From NCBI GenBank assembly GCA_030522415.1, contig CM060118.1:31788151-31852150 (forward strand): a stretch of DNA of 64,000 bases. The letters are read 5' to 3'. This stretch comes from Channallabes apus (taxonomy: Eukaryota > Chordata > Actinopteri > Siluriformes > Clariidae). The notes beneath the pieces are model-generated. The model saw only the letters and a program-made list of their open reading frames with translations. It was not told the DNA's origin and did not search any database. The position numbers and the translations under genes were made by a program. Below are positions 43,501-56,259 of this stretch, one piece after another (position 1 is the first letter of the stretch; each line of letters opens with the position of its first letter).

Positions 43501-45095
43501 ATAAAATCAGCTCTTGGATGATCTCATCTGAAAGCCTTTCTCTATGGAAAATATGTCATATGAGGGAGAGCACAGTAATGTGTCTGAATATATTTTAAAA
43601 AATAATAATAATAAAAAAAAGCTCTGAATAATCTGTAGCCTTGCGGCCCCGAGAGAGCTCTTCGGTACAGTAACATGCTGGGAAGAAAAACATAACGAGC
43701 TGAAGGAAATCTGCGCCGACGCCTGCATTGTGTGCTTGCAAGTCGATTTTTTCCCCGATACACCTCCGGACAGACGTGCTGCTCTGAGGATGATCCTTGA
43801 ACAGCATAACTCTATTAGTGCATGTTGTCTTACAGCCCTGAAAACTGAGCCATCCTTTCAATCCAGCATTCACAGGCATGTGTGTGTATGTGTGTGTGTA
43901 TATGTGTTTAGCACCACTACAGATTTCACATTGCATTCTAGTGACCGTTCCTCTACCAGAGGTATGTCGTGTCTGAAAGAGATCAAATCACCTGGAATCC
44001 TTCAGATGTCTATGGTGAGCAGAGGCTTCCCTGCCGGCATTCAGGGGTGTTCCTGCAGGAAAAACACACACTGACTGTGCTGCATGTCTCCAGGCAGCGG
44101 TATGAAGAAAAAGAAAAAAAAAAAACCCAGAAGGTGAAAACCCTCCAGGAGTTACAAATCATATCAACATGTGAGGAGGATTTCCATCACAGCTGCTTCC
44201 TCATCTGGATAAACAGGACAGGAAACGTGAAACCTCTTCTTCCTCTAGCTGGGCTGGTTCAGAAAAGGAAATATGTGGAGGGATCCAATGGTGCTCTGTA
44301 GCTGATTTTTTAACATACAGTATAAAGGATGATCTTTCAGACAAATGTCATTTACCACACAGAGGGAATATTAGCTCAAACGTTGAGGTTTTAGTCATAG
44401 TGACTGGAAGGATTATGGGTTCAAATCCCAGGAGAACCAGAAAGCCAGCATTGGGTCTATGAAAGAAAGAAAAAAAAAATCAATCTTGAACTGCTCATGA
44501 ATAGTTCATGGGTTTTCTTCATTCTAAAATAATAAAACAAACAAATAAAAAAAAGTTAATGAGTAATGGTAAAATGCAGTATTTCTAAAAAACCAAGTAA
44601 GAAATAAAACATTATAGAGCATGCTATAATTAAACAATATCACATGAGTGGGAGTGCTTTTGTACTGAATATCAGCACAGATGTGATGTACAGTAGGCAT
44701 ACAGTAGGCACGAGGCCCAGGCTAAGTTCGGAAGATATCACAGCCATGCTGATATTTAGTACAACAGCATAGATTGTGATTTTTGTTTGATTATTTGACC
44801 AGTTATTTAACCAACACATATCCTTTCAGAACCAGGGTTTATGGAGGGCCCTTGATCATGAGTTAAAGAAGGATTTGGGATTTAGACCTGTGTTAGAAGC
44901 TTGTTAGCTTTGTAGCTCACATTAGCTGCAAATACAACAACAATGAATAACAGCACAGGGACATAAGTAATTTCATTTGTTATATCTGTACTATTACTAG
45001 CCCAGGTCAGAGGAAATTCGAAATGACTTAGAAGCCATTGCTACGTCAACAAAGTGTTTTTAAAAGTGATCAGGTCGATAACGATGTATTAAATT

Positions 45096-45099
<4 letters not shown>
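43501..45099. other. Unassigned, mostly single-copy sequence
   Basis: Short A-rich tracts. A weak tRNA-SINE resemblance at about 44370-44510 is listed under rejected items. No gene recognised. Confidence 0.4.

Positions 45100-45171
<72 letters not shown>
45100..45171. repeat. (GT)n-(TA)n microsatellite
   Basis: A long TA array directly precedes a truncated SINE. Frames reading YIYIYI across it are artefacts. Confidence 0.95.
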
Positions 45172-45173
<2 letters not shown>

Positions 45174-45174
<1 letters not shown>

Positions 45175-45454
45175 GCTCGATTCCCGTCTCTGTGTGCATG
45201 GAGTTTGCATGTTCTCCCCCGTGCTTGGTGGGTTTCCTCCGGGTACTCCGGTTTCCTCCCACAGTCCAAAGACATGCAGATTAGACTAATTGGCGTTCCC
45301 AAATTGACCATAGTGTGTGTGTGTGCTCTGCGATGGATTGGCACGCTGTCCAGGGTGTACCCTGCCTTGTGCCCAGAGTCTCCTGGGATAGGCTCCAGGC
45401 CCCCGCGACACTAAATACAGGATAAAGCAGTATAGAAGATGAATGAATGAATGG
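45174..45454 (+). mobile_element. tRNA-derived SINE, 5' head replaced by TA repeat
   Basis: Starts GCTCGATTCCCGTCTCTGTG (end of box B) right after the TA array and runs to (GAAT)n. The tRNA head with box A is missing. Confidence 0.9.
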
Positions 45455-45471
45455 TTAAAATGAAATAAAAT

Positions 45472-45860
45472 TTACTCACTCACTCACTCATTGTCTATAC
45501 CGCAATATCCTGCATTCAGGGTCGCGGGGACCAGGAGCCTATCCTAGGAGGCTTAGGACGCGAGGCAGGGTACACCCTGGATAGGGATAGGGTGCCAATC
45601 CTTCAAAGGGCACACACACATACACACACCCACACTCATTCACACACTACAGGCAATTTGGGAACGCCAGTTAGCCTAACCTGCATATCTTTGGACTGTG
45701 GGAGGAAACCGGAGTACCCGGAGGAAACCCACCAAGCACGGGGAGAACATGCAAACTCCATGCACACAGAGACGGGAATCGAGCCTGGCCGGGGAATCGA
45801 ACCCAGACCCTGGAGGTGCAAGGCGACAGTGCTAACCACTAACTACACCACCGTGCCGCC
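45472..45860 (-). mobile_element. tRNA-derived SINE, full length
   Basis: Reverse-oriented copy with a (CACT)n tail variant and a short duplication (GGATAGGGATAGGG). It lies only 18 bases from the previous SINE, tail to tail, which could form a stem in transcripts. Confidence 0.92.
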
Positions 45861-46404
45861 AGATGTCTTGGTTAGAACTAACCGTTGTATAATATGAAAA
45901 CAATAATGAAATAAAGCGAGTTCCTGTTATCAAGAACATTATAGCTATAAAGAGGTGTTACTTCGCCAGCCTCCATTTTTTTTCTCTCCCTAGAAATTAA
46001 TAAGAGAGAGATATGAAGAAAACCACAGCTTGTCATATTACAAAGAAACAGGAAAATGCAAAGCCCTCAGAAAGGGAGTGTCTAAAATGTTATTCACATG
46101 AGAATCTCCTTTCATTAGCATTCAATAAATCTCTCCTCACCGAAAGCTTCACCACATGAACAGTTAGATAGTAAGTAACAATACATTATAAAACATGCTT
46201 ACTACTAGCCTTTTATTATATGTTAAATCCACTATAAAAGTGATAACACAGTTGAATGAGCATCTTAACAGAAACCTGAGATTTTCATTATAGCATGCCA
46301 TTTGATTTAAAGGTTCATCCACAGTAGACTGGTACATACATTCCAATCTTTCAGTCATAGTTGACAAAATTAGAAACAGAAATTATTCTTAAAATCACTT
46401 CATC
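45861..46404. other. Unassigned non-coding sequence
   Basis: Nothing recognisable. Confidence 0.4.
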
Positions 46405-46726
46405 GTTCACTCATTCAAGCATCATGTACGGTATAACACCTTTACCCTGTGTACAGGGTCGCGGCGGCCCTGGAGCCAATCCCAGGAGACTTAGAGGAGG
46501 AGGTGGGGTACACCATCGTTGGGCACACATCTGCGCACGCTCTGTCTGGGAATGCCAGTTAGCCTAATCTGCATGTCTTTGGACTGTGCGAGGGAACCAG
46601 AGCACCCAGAGTAAACACCACAAAGCACGAGGAGAACATCCAAACTCCATGCACACAAACCATGAATCGAACCCGGATCCTAGAGGTGCAAGGCGTCCGT
46701 GCTAATCACCAAGCCACGTGCCCTCC
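46405..46726 (-). mobile_element. tRNA-derived SINE, diverged copy
   Basis: Recognisable by GGGTCGCGG, CTGGAGCCAATCCCAGGAGAC, GCATGTCTTTGGACTGTG and GAACCCGGATCCTAGAGGTG. CA tract deleted and many substitutions, so old. Confidence 0.85.
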
Positions 46727-47587
46727 ACTTCATTATTATTTATTTATTTGTTTGTTTTTTGTTTGTTGTTTTTGAGAGTAAGAGCAAGTATTAAAGAAGT
46801 GAGAGTGATCTATCATAGAGAATAGTTTGTCAAAAAAATTTATCACACCTCACGGACATTAGTAATTTCATTTATGTTTAAACTATTATTAGCCTAAATA
46901 CCCATCCAGCGTGGTAAAATTCATTTAAAACCATATATGTACATATAATATAGGAAAACGGACAATTTTATATATGTCACATATATTAAAAACCTATTAT
47001 TATTATTATTTCCATGTGGGACTGTATCTGTTGGTGCAGGTGTTTGTTTACATCAAGGAATTAGTGGATTATTGTTCATAACATCACTTTTACTCAACAT
47101 TTTGATTTCACTTATGGTGCAGGTTAAACTTTAGGCAGATATCTACGTAAGTATTGTAAAAGTTTTAATCAATTCTGTCCAATCAGATTTAGTCACAGCA
47201 TCACGCAAAACTGGCTGGACAGAATTTAATGACAGACAGACAGACAGACAGAAAATTTCAATCAGACAGAAAAACCGAGACTAGTTTCTGCTCCTCCAAT
47301 GTATGAAACATAAGGATATAATTGAAAGAGAGTTCTGACCAAAAACCCATGAAGCATAAACGGAGCCATGCTGTTGTCTGGAACCTGCCTACCTAACTTA
47401 GCTAAATGCTACGGTGGCTAATGTTAATTTATATGCTAATGTATTTGATTACATTCCTTTATCCATACGCTACACATCAACCTGTGTCAACTTTTTGTGA
47501 TTAGTAAAAACTACTGTACAATGATTCCAGTTAGCTGGTTAGCTAAAAAAAAAATGATGCATAGCAGTCAGCTAGCTCACTCAAGTC
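46727..47587. other. Unassigned sequence including a dispersed repeat
   Basis: 47150-47345 is related to 3000-3110, partly inverted. It contains a (GACA)n run at 47234-47251 and a (TTTG)n/(TTTA)n stretch at 46737-46770. Confidence 0.4.
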
Positions 47588-47599
47588 ACCCCTAATTAT

Positions 47600-47742
47600 T
47601 CATTCATTCATTCATTCATTCATTCATCTTCTATACCGCTTTATCCTGTATTTAGGGTTGCGGGGACCTGGAGCCTATCCCAGGAGACTCTGGGCACTAG
47701 GCAGGGAACACCCTGGACAGGTTGCCAATCCATCGCAGAGCA

Positions 47743-47803
<61 letters not shown>

Positions 47804-47964
47804 TGGTCAATTTGGAAACGCCAATTAGCCTAATCTGCATGTCTTTGGACTGTGGGAGGAAACCGGAGTACCCGGAGGAAACCCACCAAGCACGGGGAGA
47901 ACATGCAAACTCCATGCACACAGCCTGGCCTGGAATCGAACCACTACACCACCGTGCCGCCCCT
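47600..47964 (-). mobile_element. tRNA-derived SINE with long CA array and 12-bp duplication
   Basis: ACCCCTAATTAT at 47588-47599 and 47965-47976 flank it. The internal CA tract is expanded to about 29 units (47745-47801). The head is shortened between the two box-B marks. Confidence 0.95.
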
Positions 47965-47976
47965 ACCCCTAATTAT

Positions 47977-50108
47977 GCAAAATTTTACATTTTTTGCATT
48001 TCCGCGTTGGCTTTATTTTTCAAAACCAGAGGTTGTCATTTGGTCCACTCCAGCAACGAACTCAATTATATGATGTGTTTATATGATAATTGATCTATGA
48101 TCTCCAACTCCCTCCTGCAGCTATAGGGTAAGTGATCCTGAACAATGTATACAGAATCCTTTCCATGGCCTTTTTGCTGGCCGTACTGGAGTGAGGATGT
48201 TGCGCCGTCTTTGGCACACAAAAGGAGACATTAGATGGTCTGATGAGGGCCAGCTATAGGAGTTAAATGTCAAATTGATTAGATGAAATTTTAATTGCTG
48301 AACTGAATAGTTGAATTAATTCCCCACTGAAAGCCTAATAGACAGTAATGCACGGAATAAAATGAGCTTAATGAGTTGGTAATAACGTAAATGAAATACA
48401 CAAATGATTTGTGCTTTAATCTAGAATCATTTTTACACAGTGAGCGAGCCCTCCAAGGGTGTGTTTCAGACTAATTAATTACACTTATCTTGTTGTGTGA
48501 GGCGACAAGAGCATGCCGTCTCTCCAGAAATCAGTGTTTGCATTCTCTGTCTCGTTCCTGTTTGCGTTCCGACCCCGTGTGAACTATCTGATTCAGCATA
48601 CCTCTCTCCTTAGAGGTTGTTCCATGCAGCTCTGACAGCCCTGATGAGATCTAATCAGCTAGACCTCAGTGCTGATGTGGATAGTTGTATCGTATCTCAA
48701 TGTGCTGAATTAAGAACTGGCAGCGCTTGCTGGAGTTTTTGTGCGTGTCACCTATTGCCTTCTCTAGAGAAAACCTTCATGGCATTTAAAATTTTTTTGA
48801 CTTTTACTGTTTTTTAAGGGACCAATATTGTTAGGCTGATACGAAATGAGTATTTAAACAAACTCGCTGCAGTCAAGCATCACTAAGCATAGAAGAGGCA
48901 TCCTCAAAGTTCATTTATTTCTAGAATTACTTGCTAATCTCACAAGTAAAGCCGTGCATCAGGCTTTCTATTAGTCCGTCCACTTAACATGCATGCTCAA
49001 ACTTGCTCAAAGGCTTTCTCAGTAATAACAATGCATTCTAAGCGGAATTTCACATACTTTCCAGTCGAACCTCTCTCCCTTTCCTGCACCCCGGCATCCC
49101 TGTTTTCTTATTAACTCGCCGCAGTTCTGCCCAACAGGAAGTCTAGATATGCACACCTTAAAATTCCCTCGTCTGCCTTTATGAATGTTAATTCTGTAGC
49201 CAGTGGCATATTGTCAGGATAGGGTTCAAGTAGTGTTGTCTGGGATAAACGGCAAAGCTTTTCTACAATACATGCAAAGCCGTCGCAGATAAGGGACAGA
49301 GACAACATGTGCAAGCAGTCAAAACACACATGAGCGATGATATCGGTAACAACTGTAGTTGCATCAGCTGGGCAGCAGGAAAAAAGGGAAGACAAGAGAG
49401 CAAAACGATTACCCTAGGGGGGGGCGGCAGCTGTAGTTTTTGGTGGTCTTGATGCATTTAGGGAAAAATAGAAATGTAAGACAACTCCACAGGTATTGCC
49501 ACCCATCCACAGAACAGGCGAAATGATTGTACAATTTAAACATTACACACAATAGGCCTCATGTGTGACTAGGTAGCACAAGATGATCTTTGAATCAGTC
49601 GGTGCAAAATGTTCTTGCAACGCACCTGAATTTAACATTCAATTTCATCCCAAAGTGACGATTCAAAAGCATTCAAATTCCACAGAAAATGACTCGCTAT
49701 ACTGCTTCAAGCAACACGCATGCTGCTAATTTACACCTGGATTTGGGAGATAAAATGGTGCACAACTTGAGGTTGCTATTTCCCCCACTGCCTCATGGGT
49801 GTAAGTATAGCACGGCATGAACATTTTAGGCTCTGCATCATCATGTCAAGTGTTCACCAGCAGGATTTGTAGTAACAGCTAATGCCGGTTACTGTCTTTG
49901 TTATATTTCGTTTTCCATGTGATTGTCATTATCTTCCCTCTCCATTCTAACAGTGATAACAGTGATGTGGCTCGATTCTATGTGGCTCGATTCTATATTC
50001 ACTACATTTCTGAGAATATTTTCTTGTTTCTTGTGTACTATCCACTGTATTCGCCACTGTGTAAGCCCTTACTACTTAATTAGTCTTAATGCTATGCCTC
50101 AATATAGA
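47977..50108. other. Repeat-poor single-copy-looking sequence
   Basis: 2.1 kb with no transposon ends. A 15-bp tandem pair, GTGGCTCGATTCTAT twice, is at 49967-49996. No exon is recognised. Moderate GC and lack of repeats make it a candidate for conserved non-coding DNA. Confidence 0.4.
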
Positions 50109-50536
50109 CAGAGGTGGAAAGAGTAATTTTGTACTCAAGTACAAGTACTGTTACTTCAGTGAAATTTTACTCAAGTACAAGTAAAGTTACCATTATAAAA
50201 ATCTACTCAAGTAAAAGTAAAAAGTAGCTCATTAAAAAATTTACTCAGAGTAAAAGTTACCGAGTTACTTTTTTATTTGGTGGAATGAGGCATTCTAGTG
50301 TAGTTCAAAAAAGATGAGCAGATATAAATCTCAAACTAGTTGTTTTTACCTGAAGGAACACCTTTGCATAATAAAGCTGTTGTGTTTCTTGTGCTTGAAA
50401 ATCAAAGTGGTCACATATGGTGTTACGTCCCAGTCTAGGGCCAAACAGCAAAAGAATGGTTCAGGGTTCTATTTTAAACTGTATGGAAATGGTGGCATAT
50501 GGCAGAAAGAACTAGATCCAATCATTAACTAAATGG

Positions 50537-50656
50537 TTAATGGTTAACTAAAACAAAATGGTATTTATATTTAGTAGCTAGATTACCTGCAAAAACATAA
50601 ATAAATAAATAAAAGACCAACCAAACCAAAAACGCCAAAATCATAACCTCTTTCAT
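50537..50656 (-). pseudogene. Short hydrophobic frame downstream of the hAT promoter block
   Basis: From the ATG at 50656 the frame gives 39 codons (MKEVMILAFLVWLVFYLF ... VNH), ending near 50537. After 23 codons a splice donor-like AG|GTAATC occurs, so it may be a relic first exon rather than a peptide. The hydrophobicity comes from T-rich codons. No family recognised. Confidence 0.2.
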
Positions 50657-50710
50657 CTTTCCCGCGTCTCTCTCCGGGTTATATATGGTCGCGCTAGTCG
50701 ATGACGTCAC
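50654..50710 (-). promoter_or_regulatory. Promoter-like CRE-TATA block in the hAT element
   Basis: On the minus strand the order is TGACGTCA (50702-50709), CCATATATAA (50679-50688), then an ATG at 50654-50656. Spacing of about 15-25 bases between the elements is suitable for a compact RNA polymerase II promoter. It may be the remnant promoter of the transposase gene. Confidence 0.45.
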
Positions 50711-51066
50711 TCTCAGGGCGGAAGCGACCATGTGGAAGGTCAGGTAGCTGCCGATGTCAGAAAACCTGGAGTGGAGTCTGGAGCGGCGCGCGACCAGGAC
50801 ATGATACACACACGCGGCGCAACGGAGCATTTATACAAAGCATAATATTTTTATTATTTTATCATTTTCATTCATTTATTTTTTACTCAGTAGCGAATAT
50901 GATTTAAAATGTAGCGAATTACAATACTTCAAACAAAACGTACTTAAGTAAAAGTAAAATTACAGATTTTTTAAACTACTTTAAAAAGTAGAAATACACA
51001 AAAAAGCTACTCAATTACAGTAACGCGAGTAAATGTAATTCGTTACTTTCCACCTCTGAATATAGA

Positions 51067-52900
51067 TCATGTTGCCACCAGGATTTTTAAAAATGTTCTA
51101 CTTCTAGCTGGAAAGACCTACTGCTTCTGCTTGCTTCACCCTCGCATAGTGACTGACCAGAAGTTATGCATTAAGGGTACGTGTTCGGGCATGAGTGCAA
51201 AAGTCGTACAATCTTTGGCTTTCTACAGATATTTTATTTTAGATGTTCACTGTATGTCTTTCACATCAGAGGCTTGGAAAAACTGACAAACTGATTTTCT
51301 GCATGACAGTGCACCTAAGACATCTAATACAGTTTTTAAGTGGGGAGGGGCATTAGCTATTCTGTTTGTGAATGAATTTAGAAGCACTCCCTGACAAGCA
51401 TGACAAGATTTCCCAGAAGCTATAAGTATAAATGGAATTAATATTAAAGCGGAACTACGTTTCCTCCAGCTGCATGCGATGAACACTGGCTGACTTTGGA
51501 CTGAACCTGATGCACATCTGGTTGATAGTTGGGGTGGGGGAGCTGGAGGAAAGAAGCAAGGGTGAATGAATGGAGGGAACACAGAGAAAAGAAAGAAGGA
51601 CAGACATCTGAAATGGGCGCTGTTGCAGCTTGGCCCAGGCTGAATGTTGCTCTCATTCTACGTGAGGGGCAAACAAATGGCGTATTGGCTGACCAGGCCC
51701 GGCTTTAAGCTTCATTTGGAAGTCTTCCGCGCAAGCGTCTGCTCTTAGGGAACTATCAAATATGAATGGGGAAGTCTGTGACAGCCTCCCATTGTGAAAA
51801 CTCCCAATGTGAATTTCTGTTCATATTAAAAGCAATGAAATGCCATCTGAAGCTTCATATTTGAGAGATGAAGCTGATTCACAAGTCAATCTTTCCAAAG
51901 TAATTACATAAAATGTTTTCACCCATCAAAGTCCTGAATGTGACTCCCTTCTAGCAACCTGTACTCAAATATTTTGTTGGCAAAAAAAAAAAACAAGGCA
52001 GACACTCTTTGAATACAGCTGGCAGACTGGAATCTGTCTAGACAGACCACCGAATTTGTCACTTGCTGGATTTCAGAGAAATGTTGCCGTTCTGAATTTT
52101 TCATCAGCATGTGGATTGTTCCACCTGGCAGTGGTTGGGTCAACTCTGGCCTGATTACACCAAGTTTAATTTATGTCCTTTCCCCTTCACCCACTGGTTT
52201 AGCCAAGCCATAAAGTGGCAGCCATGTTCCTATGCTCCCAATCCATTTAGCTGTCAGAGCGTATTAAAACAGAGCTTCATCACCAAATTGCGAACAGGCG
52301 CTCCCCCAGCTAACCAAATCAATTCTATCTCTTTGAAAGGTAAAACGTAATTACCTTTTCTGTTTGGTTGTTGTTGCTGCTCATTTAAATGACAATGATC
52401 TATGTATACCGCTGAACTGACAGCAGGTAAACATGTTTCCCCAGGGCTGGCTAATAGGCCCTTCAATCAGAAGCTGCTCAGTGCTCTTTGACAAATAGCT
52501 GCAAAGAATTTGTGCACACACACCTACACACCTACACAATGCATAAAAAAAACATTTGCAGTTTTTAAACCTGCCATTTGGGATTGAAGGAAGTCGACTT
52601 ATCTTTGATCTGATGCAACCTGCAATTGAAATGAATGCGCATTATGATTTGTCTATTTGTCGGTTAAAGCCTCTCAAACAGAATGTGTCATGCTTTTCTC
52701 CAGAGGCAGACAGAATGCTCTGAGTTGTCTTTTGCCTTTGAACAGCCTCATTGCCTGCGGCTGCCCACACTACGCAGTGCCTTATTATGATCCATGGGGA
52801 AAAATTCATACAGTGAAATTTTATTTTTCAACCATTCTGTATAGGACCAAAATCACTCATTCGAAAATGAATAGGTTTATGTTGTTGTTATTGATGTTAA
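51067..52900. other. Repeat-poor single-copy-looking sequence
   Basis: No transposon ends or exons recognised in 1.8 kb. Confidence 0.4.
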
Positions 52901-52902
52901 TA

Positions 52903-53341
52903 TGAGGTGTTCAAGTCAAACCAGGACTTTTGCAAAATAACACAGGTATGAGATTTAAAAAATACCTTTATTCTGTATATAATCCTCTGCTAAACTAATA
53001 CACTTATCCCAGTGGTTTACTAGTGCTTGGATACCATCAGGGTAGAAATGTTTCGCCACGATCAGACTGCTCACTACCCGTCATCATCATCACTGATGAA
53101 ACTTTTGGCAAGATCTTTAAAACGCTCGCAACATTCAAATGGTTTAAGAGTCTCATCATCGTCCTTTGTAAATGTCAATTAGTTTTACACTTGAATTCAC
53201 GAGAAATTTCATCACATCACACTGTTCCATGCTGGCACTAATACAAGCCATTTTCCTTAACCTGCGGTTTAAGTACCAGCATGACTAAGAGGATGCACTG
53301 CTCATGTGACGACAAGTCCCGGTTTGACTTGAACATCCACG
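52903..53341 (-). mobile_element. Deleted mariner transposon
   Basis: Inverted ends share TGTTCAAGTCAAACC..GGACTT, with TA on both sides (52901-52902 and 53342-53343). The minus strand retains relics of both ends of a mariner transposase. Near 53250 is an N-terminal start like MACISASMEQCDVMKF. Near 52990-53050 is a C-terminal stretch AKHFYPDGIQALVNHWDKC then ISLAEDYIQN. The DD34D catalytic centre is deleted. Non-functional, and distinct from the Tc1 copies in TIR and protein. Confidence 0.8.
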
Positions 53342-53343
53342 TA

Positions 53344-55860
53344 CAAAAGCCTATTATGCCTTTAATAAAATACTCTTTACACATCAAGAGTCCAGGTCAG
53401 ACCCCAGCATCACACATCACGCATTAAGTCATGCAGTAAGACGATTTTTTTTTTCTTGTGGCAGGTAGAAGGGTGTAAGGTTGAATTATCTTAAAGCTCC
53501 ACAAATCCAGGGGATTCTAAGCAATCAGCCATAACTTTTGTTTGATATCAAATGATTCTCCATGTGCATTCTTCCTCTCTTCAACTTTTCCTTTTTATAA
53601 ACAAAGGTTAACTTTAGCTTTTACGCTGACTAATAATCAATCATCAACCAGCATCATTTAGTTTTTTGTGCTGTATGTTTGCGTGAAAACGGGTCTAGTC
53701 TCACCAAACACTAGACTTTATGTCTTTTATACCTAAATCTGAATGTCAGTGGACTGCCATTACTATTTCAAAGCACTTTCAAAGATTTAAAGTGTTTGTA
53801 CTGTATAGACTTAGTGTAAAAACCAATACAGCTTTCTTTTTTAATACTCTTTCACTTTGATTCACATAACTATCCTAATTTTGTAAATGGAGGCCGTTAA
53901 TGAACTGGCAGCTATTTCAAGTTCAGTGGCTTTTAACTTTCGGTATGCCGAATCAGTAAATCCACCTGCTGGAGACAATTGATTAGGAAATGGCACGGCA
54001 TAATAAATTGATCTGGCAGAAGTGCATATGGATAACCACAGGCACATGAAACGGGATATGTGTTCAGTGGCACAGTGGATTAGTGCAGGAAGAGGGAGCG
54101 AAGGAATCCGAGTTATTGCCAGTGAGTGATCTAATGAGACGCAAGGTGTCTCCTGTCCCAGAAGGCCTGGGGAGGGGGAGCTATCAGTAATTACCATCTC
54201 ATATTACACACAGCTTTTTTTTTTTTTTTTTTTTTTTACTGTTCCTAAGGGACAGGAACTCGAAAAAAGGAGCCAAGAGAGGAAAGAAGAGGAGAGATGC
54301 CTTCATTTCTCTGATGTGCGCTATTTGTAATGCCTGGATAATGATTTTCCCTACATAAGCTAATCGACCGGTCTCAGCTCTTAAACCAGCTAACCCTCAG
54401 AAAATGAAGGTTTGATTATTTCACTCTGGGAATGTTTATACTGGCATTAGCTGCTTTAATATATATTGTGATGTGGGTCTAGTGGTTCAAAAACAAATAT
54501 GCTCGAACAATGTTTAGCTCTGATTGCTTGATGATTACATTAAAAAGTGAAAAATTTGCGCAGTCATAATGACGGACTAAAGAGCCGCTCTATGGCTATT
54601 CCCGGTTGATTCTTTTAATAGCACCTTTTAGGAGCAAAGCGAAGAAGGAACAAGCGGCCATGAAATATGTGCATTATGCCAGTGGTACTTTCCCATGGCC
54701 CTCTCGATCAATCACAATGAAGAGCTGAAACCCCACACCCCCAACCTCCTGCCATTGGCCCCTTCTGCCATTCCCGGTAAACAGATTTCTTTTGCTAAGT
54801 AAATAGAGGCAGAGAGAGTGAAGAGCAGTAGAGGGACCCACAAGGAAACAAAAGATACAGCCCAATTATCCCTGGCAAGGACAGAAAGACTGTCTCCTGC
54901 CTTCCTCCCAAACAGTCTTCGAATGAATGTGTCTATCACTCTTCCTTCACTGCCAACTGCAACTGCATCCACTGATTTCCCATTGCAGACATTTCGGATC
55001 GGTCTGCCGTATCTGCTAACGCTCTGACAGCCAGTCAGTCCTCTCAGGGTCACATACAGTGTAGCGACAAAAGGGCAAATGCAGCTGTTGCTGTGCAGAC
55101 ATACGACAAACATAGTCATTATGCAACAGACAGTGATACACACAGTTGCACGTAGTTGTTGATCGGTTCATTTAGACACACCGCTACAAAGCACTAACAA
55201 ACTGATTTTATTCCCAACAGCTTTCTTTTGAAAAGAGCTTGCGATTTGATACACGATCACTTTGCATTTTGCTCAATTCAAAACTATCCGTGACAATATT
55301 TTCTTATAAAATAAATGCACTACCAATAGGTGCATAATGGCTCCTAATAGACTATACATCTAATTTCATTTGTTCTTGTTGTATAAAGGAAAATGTTTTT
55401 TTTTTTTTTCCTTTAGGAAAAAGCGTGAATGGAAAGTCTGGGGAAAAGAGAATACTCAGCCTCAGGCACATCAGCAGGGATTCCTAATAAGAAATATTGA
55501 TTTCCGTGTTTTCTTTAAATGGGTCTGAAGCACCAACTGTGAGAAACATAGCATAATGCTTTAAAGGTTTGTGTAACGATTGGGACTACACATGCTGCGT
55601 GTCTGAGGGATTAGTTGGGAGATTGAGAAGTGGAACTTCTATCATAAAAGAGAGAGAGAGAGACCATAAAGAGGACAAAGGAAAAGAGAGCCTGATTGTG
55701 GGTGTAGAGCAAGAGCTATCCTAACAAAATCAGGAAAACCAAATATACTCATGCACAAAATAAATGTTGCACAAAATGTTTGACATATAAATAAGATAAT
55801 TTGTTTTCGTACAAAAATATGGGTCCATCTGCACCAAGAAAAAAAAAAAAAAAAAAAGAA
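53344..55860. other. Repeat-poor single-copy-looking sequence
   Basis: 2.5 kb with only poly(T)/poly(A) tracts (53444-53455, 54213-54238, 55397-55410, 55840-55857). A 143-codon minus-strand frame at 54712-55143 has no recognisable domain. No splice-bounded exon was identified. Confidence 0.4.
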
Positions 55861-56245
55861 TTCAGATGACGTTAACGTTGACATAGAGTCAACATTGGCC
55901 CATGATGAGGCCTTACTTGCATGTCCAGCTGCAGCCAGATGCAGTTGAATAGTCTGATGACTTACTGTATCATGTGTATCCCTGGAATACCTGCAGTGGT
56001 AGTTGCAGCATTTTCTGTCCAATTTCACAAATGACACAATTGAGTCTTCTTTTACCATTGTCACTCTTGGCTGTCCAGACCTAGCATGATCAGCAGTGGA
56101 ACCAGTTGTTTGGAATCTGTTCCAAAGCCTGGAAATGGTATTCCTGGCCACTCCAAACGCTCTGGTGGTGTCTTGTTGAGTTGTACCAAGCTGAAGAATT
56201 CTGATGGCCCTGTCTCTGCTAGCGATGTCCAAACATGATAGTGTG
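55860..56245 (-). pseudogene. Tc1-like transposase N-terminal relic
   Basis: The minus-strand frame contains RDRAIRILQLGTTQQDTTRA and FGVARNTISRLWNRFQ (helix-turn-helix), then GSTADHARSGQPRVT (basic linker) and SHQTIQLHLAAAGHASKAS, the two-part DNA-binding domain of a Tc1-like transposase. A shift or indel lies in the middle (YHCRYSRDTHDTV), and after KASSWANV the sequence runs into poly(A). The catalytic domain is gone. Downstream (about 55740-55840) may be the 3' flank of the same element. Confidence 0.7.
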
Positions 56246-56259
56246 AGGACAAAATGCAC

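Larger units (their letters stand above)
50109..51058. mobile_element. hAT element with 8-bp duplication AATATAGA
   Basis: Ends CAGAGGTGGAAAGAGTAATT and TTCGTTACTTTCCACCTCTG. AATATAGA is identical at 50101-50108 and 51059-51066. Sub-terminal ACTCAAGTA and AAAGTAAAA words recur, as in the other two hAT copies, but the TIR differs (GGTGGAAAG instead of GGTGTCAAG), so it is a sister subfamily. There is no transposase domain. The minus strand carries a promoter-like stretch (next entries). Confidence 0.92.

Noticed and set aside
44370..44510. Possible decayed copy of the second tRNA-SINE family
   Set aside because: TTAGCTCAAACG and GGGTTCAAATCCCAGG resemble boxes A and B, but the downstream core is not recognisable. 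Too weak to list as a feature.
54712..55143. 143-codon minus-strand frame
   Set aside because: No domain, no splice context, composition of chance. Could be tested by conservation, but not called.
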